In this document: one piece after another, positions 12,446 through 24,152 of the stretch
Position numbering within the stretch: position 1 is the stretch's first letter
How the letters are laid out: each line of letters starts with the position of its first letter
Origin: Tetradesmus obliquus
Lineage: Eukaryota; Chlorophyta; Chlorophyceae; Sphaeropleales; Scenedesmaceae
Length of the DNA: 64,000 nucleotides
Assembly (NCBI GenBank): GCA_030272155.1
Contig: CP126203.1
Location: 3,658,001-3,722,000 of the forward strand
Direction of reading: 5' to 3'
The notes under the pieces: model-generated
Database searches by the model: none
What the model was told of the DNA's origin: nothing
What the model saw: only the letters and a program-made list of their open reading frames with translations
Position numbers and translations under genes: made by a program

Positions 12446-13573
12446 GCGGCGAAGAATCAGGTGAGCTGACTACAGCAGCTCTTGCCAGCCTACATGTGCC
12501 ACACTGCGAATGTGCTGCAGAGATAACCAGTGACGCTTCCAAGATATAAGATATGTCAATTTGAACTTACTGCCCAGGAATCTTTCAAGCTTTCAGGTGT
12601 TTTGAGACGCGCTTCCGAGTCTTCCCTATACTTGCATCCAATCCTGCTCCACAGGTTTCCGACCCCACCACAACACGAAAGCTCACAATTGCCTGGGAAG
12701 CAGCAGATCCAGCCATGCAAGCACCATGTCAGCGCAGCGCACCTCTGTGCAGGAGTCAGCAACCACGTTGATGGCGGCAGCCGCATCCGCAGCAGCAGCA
12801 GCAGCAGGCGCCAGCAGAGCTAGCTGTGCCCGTGTGCTGTTGGCTAGCAGGGCTTGCACGCCTGCATCACATGGGCCTGTGGTTGTCACTTCTAGCTCAA
12901 TGAAAGGCGCATTGCTGGAGGCGTTAGCAGCAGCAGCAGCAGGAGCTGGCGCCGGGCTGGGGCTGGGGCTGACAGCATCTGGGCTGGGCGATGGATTGGG
13001 TGATGGGCTGGATTCTGGCAGCGCTGGAGATGGGGAAGCAGCAGCAACTGTTGTTGCTGTGCTACCTGTCAGTGCGTCATTCACCACGCTGGCGGCTGCA
13101 GGTGGAAGATGACAGCAGGGACGTTGCACAGCAGCAGCAGCAGCAGCAGCCGCAGCAGCAGGAGCAGCAGCAGCAGCACAAATGCTTAGGCGAATACATC
13201 AGAGTACCAGTCCTGCCAAAATGAGCTAGCAACAGATACAGCTGTCCACAATCTATCTTGGCACATGTTGGATGGGCATGTGTGGAATCGCCAGCTGTAT
13301 AGCTGAGCAACCATTCCCCACCCCGCATCAACGGCTCAGCACAAGTGCCAAAACCACAAAGCCTCTCACCAGCAACAGTCAGGGTGGTGCCGCTGTTGGT
13401 CGCAGCAGCCACAGCAGCAACTGTGTTTGGCAGCGCGGCGTTGACAGGCTGGCTGTTGATTGTGAAAGAGACTTCGTTGAAGGTTTCCATCACATCTTGG
13501 GCCAGCACACCGTCAGTGATGCCCACTGTGTCAACTGTAATGCCATACTGGGAACCCACACCGCCCGGCTTCT

Positions 13574-13642
<69 letters not shown>

Positions 13643-14345
13643 GAAATTTGGATGAATCTAGTCGCAAAGAGCAGTGCGGACTGTGTCCACGGCTTTGCGG
13701 TAATGAGATCCCACACCACCCAGCTTCTGCAAATTTGGCATAGCGCATAGCCAGCAGCAAAGGTCATGGGTGTGATGTGGCAAACATAGCAGACGGAGCA
13801 AAAATCGGAGGCAACATGGGCGCAATCTGCTGCTGCTGCTGCTGCTGCTGTGTCTTTGCCTCAGCCTCAGCACATGTTCAGCCATGTTTCAACACCTGCC
13901 TGATCTGGAAAAACCGTCCACTCACCGGCAAGCACAGGCCCTGCACCACCCGCACATTGCCCTGCGCTGCTGCTGCCACCTTGGACACCACCTCCACCTT
14001 CACACTGTCAAGCAGCACATCATACAGTGCTGCATCACAGGGCGAGTTGGTTGTCAGGATCAGCGCAATCACTGGCTTGGCAACGCCGGCAGGCGTGGGT
14101 GGTCCTGCTGCTGCTGTTACTGCCGGTACTGCTGTTGTTGCTGCTGGGAGGGTGGCTTCAGGGCTGGGGCTGGGAATAGGACTAGGGGAGATGATGCTGT
14201 CAGCAGCTGGTGATGGTGATGGTGATGGAGATGTCAGAGTGGCTGCAGCTGGCTCTGCTGGAGCTGACAGCTGTACTGTCTCGCTGGCCAGGCTCGCAGC
14301 TGCAGCAGCAGCAGCAGCAGGAGGAGCAGCAGCAGCAGCAGGTGG

Positions 14346-14390
<45 letters not shown>

Positions 14391-17300
14391 GTGAGGGACA
14401 GGTGCAGCAGGCAGCGCCGACAGTAGCGCTGCGACGTGAGCGCTTTGCACAAATGCAGAAGTGCATGCAGGGTGTGATGATCACTCCAATTCAAGGCAGC
14501 AAAATGCATGCTGTCAAGTAGCTGCATAAAAGCAGCCAAGATAGATTGCAGGCAGCAAGGCACCTCACACAGTCAGCTGCCAGCAGCAACTCACTTGCAC
14601 TCTGCACAATTGCAGCATTGCCGACTGTCGACAGGCCGGTAGCAACCGCAGGCATCACTGCTGGCAGTCCCCGGCTGTTCACATCACTTGCTAGCCCCAT
14701 GTACGCTGCTGTGAGCTGTTGCAGCGCTGTGCTGTTGGTGGTGTCGCGAGCAACCACCTTCAGGCTGTATGTAGCAGAGCCTGCTGCTGCTGCTGCTGCT
14801 GCTGGGGATGGGGATGGGCTGGAGAGAGTGTCTGTTGAGGGTGATGGTGAGGGTGAGGGTGATGGGCTGTCAAGCAGGGATGATGGGGAAGGCAACGGAC
14901 TGGGCAGATCCGGGGATGGAGATGGGCTGTCCAGTGCAGGTGATGGGGAGGGGCTTGGAGAGGGGCTGGGCACTTCAGGTGACGGTGCGGGGGATGGGCT
15001 AGCAAGCTCTGGTGATGGTGATGGTGATGGTGATGGTGATGGAGAAGGGCTGTCGAGCAGCGGCGATGGTGATGGTGAAGGGCTGGGGCTTGCACTCAGG
15101 TCAATGACCTGGCGCAGCAGCCGGCCCCACTGCCTGGAGCTGCGCTGCTGCTGCTGTTGCAGCCTGCGGCCCGTAACAGGCGCCTGCATGCGCAGCGCAG
15201 ACATGTGGCGGCAGTTGAGAAGCCAGAGCAGCAGCAAGCAGATACAAATTGCGTGTATGTGCACTCCGAACACAGCGACATGTTCTGTTCAGGGACCGAT
15301 GCAACATTTACAAAGCTACCCCCGCGCGCACAATACGAATCACACTGCTGACCATGGAATGTGTCATAACACAAAAGCAACCCCTACCTCCGTACAGGTG
15401 CCTGCCACAACATCAACTAGCCCTGCATTGTCAGGGCCCGCCCTTGCTGCAGCCTCTGCCAGCAGAGTAGACCTCAGCACATCCATCACTGCAGGGTTAC
15501 AGCCGCCGCCAGCTGTTGTCACTGCAAGTGCCACCTCAGGCTTTGTCACCGTCACTAGTGACGGGCTGGGTGACACCTCTGGGCTGGGTGTCACCTCTGG
15601 GCTGGGACTAGGTGACTCAGCACTAGGGCTGGGGCTGGGGCTGGGTGACACCTCAGGGCTGGCACTAGGGCTGGGGCTGGGGTCTGGTGACGCTGAGGGT
15701 GGGGGTGACACGGCTGGTGACACCTCTGGTGACGGCGACAGTGACGGGGAGGGTGTCTCGGGTGACACTGTCACTTCCACATCTTCGTCATAGATGCTTG
15801 CAGCTGCAGCACGTGGCAGTACACAGGCATGACGATGTTGCCTACGCAAACACACCACAGCACCTGTAAAGATATTTTAGAAGGGTGACAATTCGTCACA
15901 CCAGCACAGTGTAGGTGCTGCTGGTGCTTTGCTGTATCCTTTCACATTGCACACTGATCCTAGCCAGCTGCTGACCAGACACTTCCTGCAAGTACACAAG
16001 CTCTGCAGTAGGAATAACACTACAACCAAATTGTCCAAGCTGTCCGCGCTGCACTGCCATGGCAACTCACTTGCAAACACCACCTTGGTGTCGCTTGGCA
16101 GCGCTGTCAGGATCGGTGCCGGCAGCGTCTTGGATCCAAACACTTCGGTGACAACGCTGCGCAGCACTGGCTCAATCTGTTGGATGAGTGCAGGCCTGCG
16201 GGCTGACTCAGCAAGGGTGACAGCCACACTGTATGTGGCCTCTGTTGATCCAGATGACGACGGCGCCTGCAGTTCCACAATGTATACAGACCAGCAAGGC
16301 AGTGTTGAGTGGAAGCTGGTATTGCTGTTGGGAACATTCCCAACAGATCAATCTGTGTTGCTGGAGGTGGATAGGTGGCGTAAAGGCAGGTCGACTATGC
16401 ATGCCTTTGAGAGGTGTGCCCCCATCCATCTGCAGCAGGCTACAGTGTTCTGGCAGCCCAATTGCATGCACACCATGATCAGAGCCTGACAACCGCCACG
16501 TTGGCTCTGAACATCACACTGCTGGACAGCACAACAAACTACACAGCTGTCCACGTTGCACATGCACCAATAATCAGTGCACTCATTTGGCAAGATCAAC
16601 ACTGTCAATGGCCAGGCATCTCATCTTTCAGCATGTTTAAGTGAGCAATCTCAAGCATTCAGCAATTGCAAGAAGCAGCTCCTGCAATTCTGTCAACTCT
16701 CACCTCTGAGCAGCCGTCACCCTTTGCGGTGATGACATCAGCAGCAGCTGCACCAACCGCAGCAGTAACTCGGCTCTGCAGTTGTAACTTGGCAGTGGCA
16801 ACGAGTGACTCCATGTAACCTGGGTTGCAGGCACCCGTGGTGACAACATCCAGCGAGATGGTCGGCACGCTGATTGTTATGTTTGTTGCTACTGCTGTTG
16901 CTGCTGGAAGTGGGGATGCCAGGCTAGGGCTGGGTGACACCTCTGGGCTGGGTGACGGACTGGGTGACACCTCGGGGCTGGGTGATGGGCTGGGTGACTC
17001 CTCAGGGCTGGCACTAGGGCTGGGTGACACCTCAGGGCTGGGTGATGGGCTGGGGTAGGGCAGAAGCATCACATCAGCAGCAGGGATGGAGCTGAGTGAA
17101 AACTCTGGGCTGGGGCTAGAGCTTGGGCTGGGTGACTCAGCACTAGGACTAGGGCTGGGGCTTGGTGACACCTCAGGGCTGGCACTGGGGCTGGGGCTGG
17201 GTGACGGGCTGGGTGACACTTCTGGGCTGGGTGATGGGCTGGGGCTGGGGCTGGGTGACGGGCTGGGTGACACCTCTGGGCTGGGTGATGGTGAAGGCGA

Positions 17301-17560
17301 TAGGCTGGGGCTGGGTGACACCTCAGGGCTGGGGCTGGGTGACACCTCAGGGCTGGGGCTGGGTGACACCTCAGGGCTGGGGCTGGGTGACACCTCAGGG
17401 CTGGGGCTGGGTGACACCTCAGGGCTGGGGCTGGATGACATCTCAGGGCTGGGCGGCGGACTGGGTGATGATAATGGTGATGGGCTGGGGCTTGGGCTAG
17501 GGCTGGGTGACACTGCCAGAGCTGGTGATGGCGATGGCGAGGGTGACGCCTGCAAGAGCG

Positions 17561-17596
<36 letters not shown>

Positions 17597-19303
17597 GTGA
17601 TGTTTGACAATGAAAGAGGCGATGGAGTCAGTGTTACAGCACGTCTACCAAGAACTGCAACCAAGATGGCAGCGGGCACATGAATTTGCTTTGTTTCAGC
17701 TGCTGCTTGGCAGCCGTTGCATGCACACTGCGGCTGAGAGCAGGGGAGATATTGTTGAACAATACCTACCACAGGTACATGGCGAGCTGCATGCTGTCTT
17801 ACAGAAACTATGAGCAAATGCTACTGTTGAGTGGTGCTTCACAAGCGTCTCACGCTGCTCCACAAACACCCCACGCTGCCTCAGTCTGTTGCTGTCCGCC
17901 AGCAATTCTAGCGCAAGCCTGACACGGACGCGCTGCTGCACCAGCTGCTGCTGATGATCACGCGGCTGCAAAGTATGTGCTTGCAACATGTGCCGCTCAG
18001 CCCCCACCTGGCCCCATGTGAAGCATGGGTGTGAACTATTGCTGGGAGGTATGTGTGTGATTCACTGCTGTGAACTATGGTTGTAAGTTCTGTGCAGATC
18101 AGCCCACCTGTCCCCATGTTATGGCCTGGGCGCTCCCAGGCACCCATACGCCCTGCGTCACTGCTCCGCTCTGACCGTGCGTTGCACTGACACGCAGCAC
18201 CGCTGCTGCTGCCGCCGCCGGCACCTCGACAGCTGCGATGCCTCCTTCGTTTGTGGTTGCATTCAGCACGCCGGCTGGGGCGCCTGTCGCTGCATCTGTC
18301 AAGCTGAATGTCACCAGCTCATTTGAAATCGGCGCTCCAGCTTGCGTTAGATTAGCAACCACCATTGCGGCTGATCCAGCCGCAACTGCTGCTGCTGGAA
18401 TCGACAGCAGCAGCGTATCAGGCCCTGCTGGCCTGCACTGCCAAAAGTGGTCGTCATGACGCCTGCAGATCGCGCCCGCCGGGCAGCAGTAACCCTGCCA
18501 GGGGATTACTGTCGCGCAGCGCTGACCTGGCTGGCTGGCTGCCACGTCAGCGTAGCACACCTGGCCGCCACACTGCCCCCACAGCTGCAGCTGCTTGCAG
18601 CCCTCGGGGCCTGTGGCTGTTGGCACTGCAAGTGAGCCTGCGGAGTGACATAAATGACAATAACAATAACAGTGCAGGGTTATAGTTGCAAGGGAGGAAG
18701 GAAGACAGCAGCTGCGAGCTGTGTGTTGTCTGCCTCGTCTGACGCGTCTGCTGCCCTGTCTTCTTTGCGCCTTTAGGTATGTCTCATCGCATGACCGTGC
18801 TACTGGACTGCTGCGCCTGCGTGATCAGCCCGCTTGGAGCGCAAGGAACCTTCGGCCAGGGGCGCTTCCAGTCCAGCATTGCTTGCAGGTGCGCAGTTGT
18901 GCATTTACCATGCCTGAAACTGTCATTTTAACACCCACCGGCTCAGGACCCAGCAGGACCACCACACTGGATGCATTAACAAGCACAGGCAGAGCTGCAA
19001 TAAGCAGACTATGATGCTTCAAACATTACTTGGGCAAAACTCAGTTTCCTGCAGGATGCATGACTCACCGTCAACTGGCTGCACACACACTTGGGTGCCC
19101 TGTGCCAGTGGCTTGCTGCAATCCAGCCCAGGATTCAGCTGCAGCAGGCTGCCCTGCTGAAGGCGATAGAAGCCCGAGAGCGCATCGCATGTCACTGTAA
19201 TGTTCAAGTTGTGCTGGAAATACCTGCCGCATGCACCTGCGGCTTGGCCTGCGTCGCCAGGTGCGAGCAGCAGCAGAAGCAGCAGACAAAGTGTAAGCAG
19301 CAT
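8344..19303 (-). CDS. Large secreted wall/matrix glycoprotein: LysM, CBM1-like, Big_1-like, Ser-Pro linkers, cysteine-rich modules
   Basis: Sixteen exons join in phase to about 2009 aa: 19303-19069, 18625-18108, 17549-16704, 16266-16071, 15803-15388, 15183-14595, 14428-13926, 13571-13370, 13095-12743, 12289-12085, 11985-11374, 11080-10452, 10119-9930, 9659-9329, 8763-8603, 8387-8344. Order: signal peptide (MLLTLCLLLLLLLAPGDA); LysM-like (GSLLQLNPGLDCSKPL); CBM1-like (LWGQCGG, YCCPAGAIC, FWQC); Big_1-like Ig fold (NELVTFSLTDAATGAPAGVL). Then five pairs of a domain B (TTGPCD-type, ending CTEV) and a domain A (YSVAVTLAES-type), joined by SPSPSPEVSP linkers likely to be hydroxyproline-glycosylated; a GCC2/GCC3-like cysteine-rich exon (CSQCPAGFETNSPGATSAA); a second LysM-like exon; and a final GCC2/GCC3-like exon (CTPCPAGYTTFSEGASSAA). 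LysM and CBM1 point to polysaccharide binding outside the cell. An alternative last exon in another frame would add a hydrophobic helix (PLFPLLLAAVLAFALQVVL), but its phase does not fit. The start could also be the upstream Met at 19366. Confidence 0.85.
8524..8870 (-). repeat. Echoes of both edges of a GCC2/GCC3-like exon
   Basis: 8822-8870 repeats the acceptor edge of exon 15 (8727-8763, GGTACGGAGG side) together with flanking intron. 8524-8547 repeats its donor edge (8595-8620), separated by a CTG tract. Both copies keep the splice-site-like sequence but are not used in the in-phase model. Confidence 0.75.
9180..9222 (-). repeat. Echo of the donor edge of the second LysM exon
   Basis: The core GTGGCGCTGACACACATGCT occurs both here and in the exon end at 9341-9360. 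The copy sits about 150 bp downstream in the following intron. Confidence 0.75.
12345..12443 (-). repeat. Echo of a domain-A exon start followed by a CTG tract
   Basis: 12350-12402 repeats the first 50 bp of exon 10 (12245-12289, encoding APSATNASAKDAVYSL) with about ten differences. It is bordered upstream on the sense strand by a CTG tract (12406-12443). Confidence 0.8.
13573..13640 (+). repeat. (CAG)n tract at a 3' splice site (CTG on the sense strand)
   Basis: About 22 pure units ending exactly at the CAG acceptor of exon 8 of the matrix gene. A degenerate echo of that exon start lies beyond it at about 13700-13735. Confidence 0.95.
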
Positions 19304-19356
19304 GGGCAGCACCACAGCTTGCGTGATGCGATCTACGTGTTGACCAAAAATTAATC

Positions 19357-19366
19357 CATATATCAT
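19357..19366 (-). promoter_or_regulatory. TATA-like element upstream of the matrix-protein gene
   Basis: The minus strand reads GATATATGG about 55-60 nt before the Met at 19303. A TATA element here would favour that Met over the in-frame Met at 19366, which overlaps the element. Weak, because A/T hexamers are common. Confidence 0.25.
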
Positions 19367-20882
19367 GCAGATATTGCGCGGTTGTCATGCACTACCCGGG
19401 GGGAGGCAGGGTCACTTGCGCACACCGCACTTCCTGGTTACCCTCTGTTCAACAACTTCGATCCACCCCCTAAAGCAAATACATACCTTTTACTGCCGGC
19501 AAGCATGCGCACATAGCCAGCAGCAGAGCCACACAGCCCGCTTGCTTTGCTTTCATCTTTCGCGCGGTCCAGATGCAGCCCTTTGCCAGTGGAGTTTTCT
19601 ATTTATCAGTACGCTAACATGCTTGTGTAAACGGCGTACAAGAAGACTTCGGGTTCGTAGGTCGGACTGTTTGATGCGATGGTTGCGCCTGGGCTCCGTT
19701 TGAGGCAACAACTTGCCCTTAAGCGTGTTGAAACAGCTCAAACAATCATTTCCACCGTCGTAAAGCATGGAGTAACCTGCATAATTTGGTCACCGACGGT
19801 CCCAAACCCTGCACCGCGCCAAGACAGTTGGCATAAAACGAAGTCGGTGCAGTAGCACAAGCTCGCGATCAATCCCAGACATCATTCACTGACCACACAT
19901 GCATGCGCTGAGGGCACCTGCCTGGCTGTCTTTATCAAGCATCGCGTGCTGGTAGGCAGAGCAATCACATCAAGCACGTGCCATGTGCACAAGGCATCAT
20001 GCCGGGCAGCAGCAGGGCACATCGGGCCTGAGAGCAAGCTCGCGTCAGCACAACTGCAGCTTCCTGTCACCTGCTAACACAACATCTTCATATCACTAAT
20101 TAAACCACAGCAATAATGATGATGATGATGATGCCATTGACTCCGCGCCCTGCCAGCAGTAGCAGCCCTGCTTCACAGGGAGCACATACTTTCCACCCCC
20201 TCTTACTGCTGCTCAACAGGCCGACTGACACTGAACCCTGAACCCGTGCCACAAAACCTCCGTCACCTAACCCCTGCCACCATACCCCGCCTCTAAACTA
20301 ACAACTGGCAGGAGCCGTTGAACCCATGCAGTTTTCTAGGACTGTGCTACAGCGCCCTTGACAGCGATGATAGTGAGCAGGACCAATCCAAACATGCGCT
20401 ACTCTGACCGCACAACTGCCAGATCAGGGCTCAGCCCAAAGCCACCCAAGCAGCAGTGTGCCTGCTTCATATCCAAGCAGAACCAATGACATACAACGCC
20501 CAATGCAGCTCAGCTGGTGCAACACAAACCCAGCACCCAAGACTGTCAGACCCCATCGCACACCCAAGCCTGTCAGACCCCATCCGCAGAAGCAGCGGCC
20601 CGAGGGGGGAGGTGGCTTGCAGCGAACGCGTTTGGGAACACTGATGCCTCCACGACACAATCTCTGCATGGTGGCAACGCTGCTTGCAACCAAAGGAATT
20701 CACAGATGACGTGACAAAGCAATACGAGCGCTGATAAACAACATTCACAGCAGCCATTGAAACCCATGCCATGAGCCACGATTGCATACTTTTTGTACCT
20801 CTATTGGCTGGTTGCCTGGCAGTACTCTCCGTCGTTTGCCCGACACACACTGCAAGGCGTCAAGTACCACGCATTCAACCGC
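19367..20882. other. Intergenic stretch, no supported gene
   Basis: Between the matrix-protein start and the methyltransferase 3' end. I see only short frames without domain features and a small GAT-type microsatellite near 20115. Confidence 0.5.
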
Positions 20883-21062
20883 CATGCACATGACTGCTGC
20901 AATGCACATGACTGCTGCAATGCACATGACTGCTGCAATGCACATGACTGCTGCAATGCACATGACTGCTGCAATGCACATGACTGCTGCAATGCACATG
21001 ACTGCTGCAATGCACATGACTGCTGCAATGCACATGACTGCTGCAATGCACATGACTGCTGC
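20883..21062. repeat. 18-bp tandem repeat, 10 copies
   Basis: Perfect or nearly perfect units ATGCACATGACTGCTGCA. As 18 is a multiple of three, several frames stay open through the array on both strands (for example MHMTAA repeated), which explains the long but meaningless frames here. Confidence 0.97.
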
Positions 21063-21254
21063 GAAGGGGTAGGTAAGATACTGCCTGCCGCCGGCGCGCA
21101 GGGCAAACCAGGTGCAGGCTTCTCTCCGCAGCGACCGCAGCAACCACAAGGATGATAGACGCACAGTTGCATGCTCACCGTGCTGCCACAAAGCAGGCAA
21201 CACACCTTTTCTATAAGAAAAGAGGCATCAAGCCACAACGCCGTGCATCATACA

Positions 21255-21259
21255 TTACA
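21255..21259 (-). terminator. Candidate TGTAA polyadenylation signal of the arsenite methyltransferase gene
   Basis: TGTAA on the minus strand about 105 nt after the stop codon, at the usual chlorophyte distance. Confidence 0.4.
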
Positions 21260-21361
21260 TGGCCATGCTTCTCAGCAGCACCTGCTCACACCAACTGATC
21301 ATACCACCTGCCAACACCGCCTGCTCCTTGCAGCTGGTACAGATAGGGACATTCCCCTCCG

Positions 21362-24018
21362 TCAGCAGCACTTGCGCCCTGCACAGCAACCACCTGAGCT
21401 TGCTGCTGCTGCTGCTGCTGGCGCCTGTGCCTCCTCACTCTTTGCAGGTGCAGCGCAGCAGCCGTTTGCCGCAGTGCTAGGGGTAGCAGCAGCAGTGGTA
21501 GCAGTTGTTGCAGCAGGCGCAGGGGCGCAGCAGCTGCTGCTGGTGGGAGCCTTGGGGCCGCAGCAGCCGCCGGCAGCAGCAGCAGCAGGTGCCGGTGCTG
21601 CTTTTGGTGCACAGCAACTGCTTGTGGCCGCTGCTGCTGCTGGCTCTGCCTTGGGTGCACAGCAGCTGCTTGCTGCTGCTGCTGGCGCTGCTTTTGGTGC
21701 ACAACAGCTGCTTGTTGCTGCTGCTGGTGGTGCTGCTTTTGGTGCACAGCAGCTGCTTGTTGCTGCTGCTGCTGGCGCTGCTGTTGGTGCACAGCAGCTG
21801 CTGCCTGCTGCTGCTGATGGTGCTGCTTTTGGTGCACAGCAGCTGCTGCCTGCTGCTGCTGCTGTTGTTGCTGCTGGCTCTGCCTTGGGTGCACAGCAGC
21901 TGCCCCCTGCTGCTGCTGGCTTGCTCTTTGGTGGGCAGCAGCTGCTGCCGCTGCTGTTGCCGCTTGCTGCTGCCATTGCTGCAATGCTTACTGCGCTCAG
22001 CGTGCTGCTGCTGCTGCTGCTGCTGCTGCCGGCAAACTGCCCCAAGTGGCGTGACGTGTCCCCTGTCACTGTGAAATGAGGCTTTAGCCAAGAGCTCGAC
22101 AGCATGGCTGCTGTATTGCCTGACACAGCAACAGCTTGGCCCTTCTGGAAGCTGTGAGTAGCATCCAATGCATATGATGCTTCGCAGCCTGGCAGGGTGC
22201 CGTTGTAGGTTGCTGTCTGGCCGTAGTCCTCCTCTGGCAGGGGCTCCAGCTGACCTGGCAGCTTGAACAGCCTGCGCGCACAGAATGACAACAAATATAA
22301 CATGTTACAACATGATGTAACATATGTACAAACAAATGCTGTCTGGCCGTAATTTTCCTCTGGCAGGGGCTCCAGCTGACCTGGCAGCTTGAACAGCCTG
22401 AGCGCACGATAATAATAGTCATAACATGTACTTAAGGTATGAGGGACACACCTCACACGTTGCATGTCAGGAGTAAGCCCATTCTTAAGCATTGTGCAGC
22501 GCACGGGGCAGCTGCGACACCACGATAACAAATCCTGGCCCACTTCAACTTTTGAAACTCCACACCCTCAACCCTAAGCAGAACCCCACCTGAATGTGAT
22601 GCTGTAGAAGGCAGCCTCTCCAAGCAGGCTCTTGAGCTCATCATCATGCACCATCTTTCAACCCCAAAACCTAAACCCTTTCAACTTTTGTCCTTTCAAC
22701 CTCAATCTTGCAGAACCACACACCTGAAGGTGATGCTGTAGAAGGCAGCCTCTCCAAGTAAGCTCGTCAGCTCATCATCATGCACCGCAATTGGCGCCAC
22801 CTCCAGTACACGCGGGTCAGCAAAGCCCACGCTGTGTGCCAGTCGCAGGAAGTCATTCACTGCCAATGCCCCGCCCAGGCACTCGCCCAGCAACACCTCA
22901 TGGCTGCGGGCATTCTCAGGCAGCCGGCGGTCACAGTACACGTCTGCGGACAGCACGCATTCAGGGTGTTTAAGGTTTTGTCAAAATAAGTTTCTGGTGT
23001 AAGCAGCACTCGCCTAGCAGCACCCCATGGCTGTGGGCCTCAGCAGGCAGCCGCCGATCGCAGAACACGTCTGCATGCAACAGGCAAGCAAGCACACATC
23101 AAGGGTGTCGAGGTTTTGGCAGACAATTCTGTTTCGGGTGTAAGCAGCACTCGCCCAGCAGCACCTCATGGGCCCGAGCCTCAGCAGGCAGCCGCCGATC
23201 GTCTATATTTGAGCACTTATGGAACAGTGCACAAACAGCAAGCAGTCAGGACACAGCACAGCATTGTGAGGTGTAAAGTTGTGGGGGAGGACTGTGGGCT
23301 CCCAAGCAGGGGGCGTGCCTGTGCAGGCAGCTGCCCATTGCAGGTTCAGCTCGGCCAGCATACAGGTGACACATGGTCTCACAGACGACGCGATTCTGTA
23401 GATGCACAAGGTGCAGAAGCACATAGTGTCTACACAAACCTGAGAAATACACCTCTCCTCCATCCGCCAGGGCAGCGTATGCCTCCCGCAGCACAGCTGC
23501 CTTGTCAGCTGACCAGAACATCATAAAACTCACAACCAGCCACTCTAAAGCCTAATCTCCCTGACTCAAAACCGCACCTGAGAAGAAGACCTCTCCTCCA
23601 TCTGCCAGGGCAGCATATGCCTCCCGCAGCACCGCTGCCTTGTCAGCGCTCAGGTTGATCACGCAGTTGGAGATGATCAGGTCAATGCTGCCCGGGGTGA
23701 TGCCTGCAGCAGCCAGCTCCTCAATCCTGCCCTGCAGGGGACACAGCAGGATAATAAGGTAGGTATCCACCACAGCGGTAAAACCACTGTGCACAACCTG
23801 GAACCTTGGAATGCACACGCAGCTGCTGCTGCTGCTGCTGTGGCATTGCAAACATGCATATCCATAGCACCTCTTGTCAATCTGACGTGACCAGCCCTGC
23901 AGCCCACCTGCAGGAAGCGCATGTTGGGTGCTGCGTAGCCCAGCTGCTGCTGCCACGCCTCGCTGTGGCGCTGCGCCACCTGCAGCTGCGCAGGCGTCAT
24001 GTCAAGGCCTGGCAGCAT

Positions 24019-24059
<41 letters not shown>

Positions 24060-24117
24060 GGTAAGACATGCAGACATGCGCAGGCAGGCGTCATGTCCAG
24101 GCCTGCAAGTGGGAGGG

Positions 24118-24152
<35 letters not shown>

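Noticed and set aside
17820-18007. Possible extra exon between the Big_1-like exon and the first Ser-Pro exon
   Set aside because: The Big_1-like and Ser-Pro exons already join in phase 0 and this segment shows no domain; it may be part of another echo (an ATGGGGCCAGGTGGG copy at its edge).
20883-21062. CRISPR-like direct repeats
   Set aside because: Units are contiguous without spacers; likewise 5825-6146.
21171-22079. 302-codon plus-strand frame opposite the ArsM tail
   Set aside because: Shadow of the Ala/Cys-Cys repeat on the other strand; no start context, splice structure or domain.
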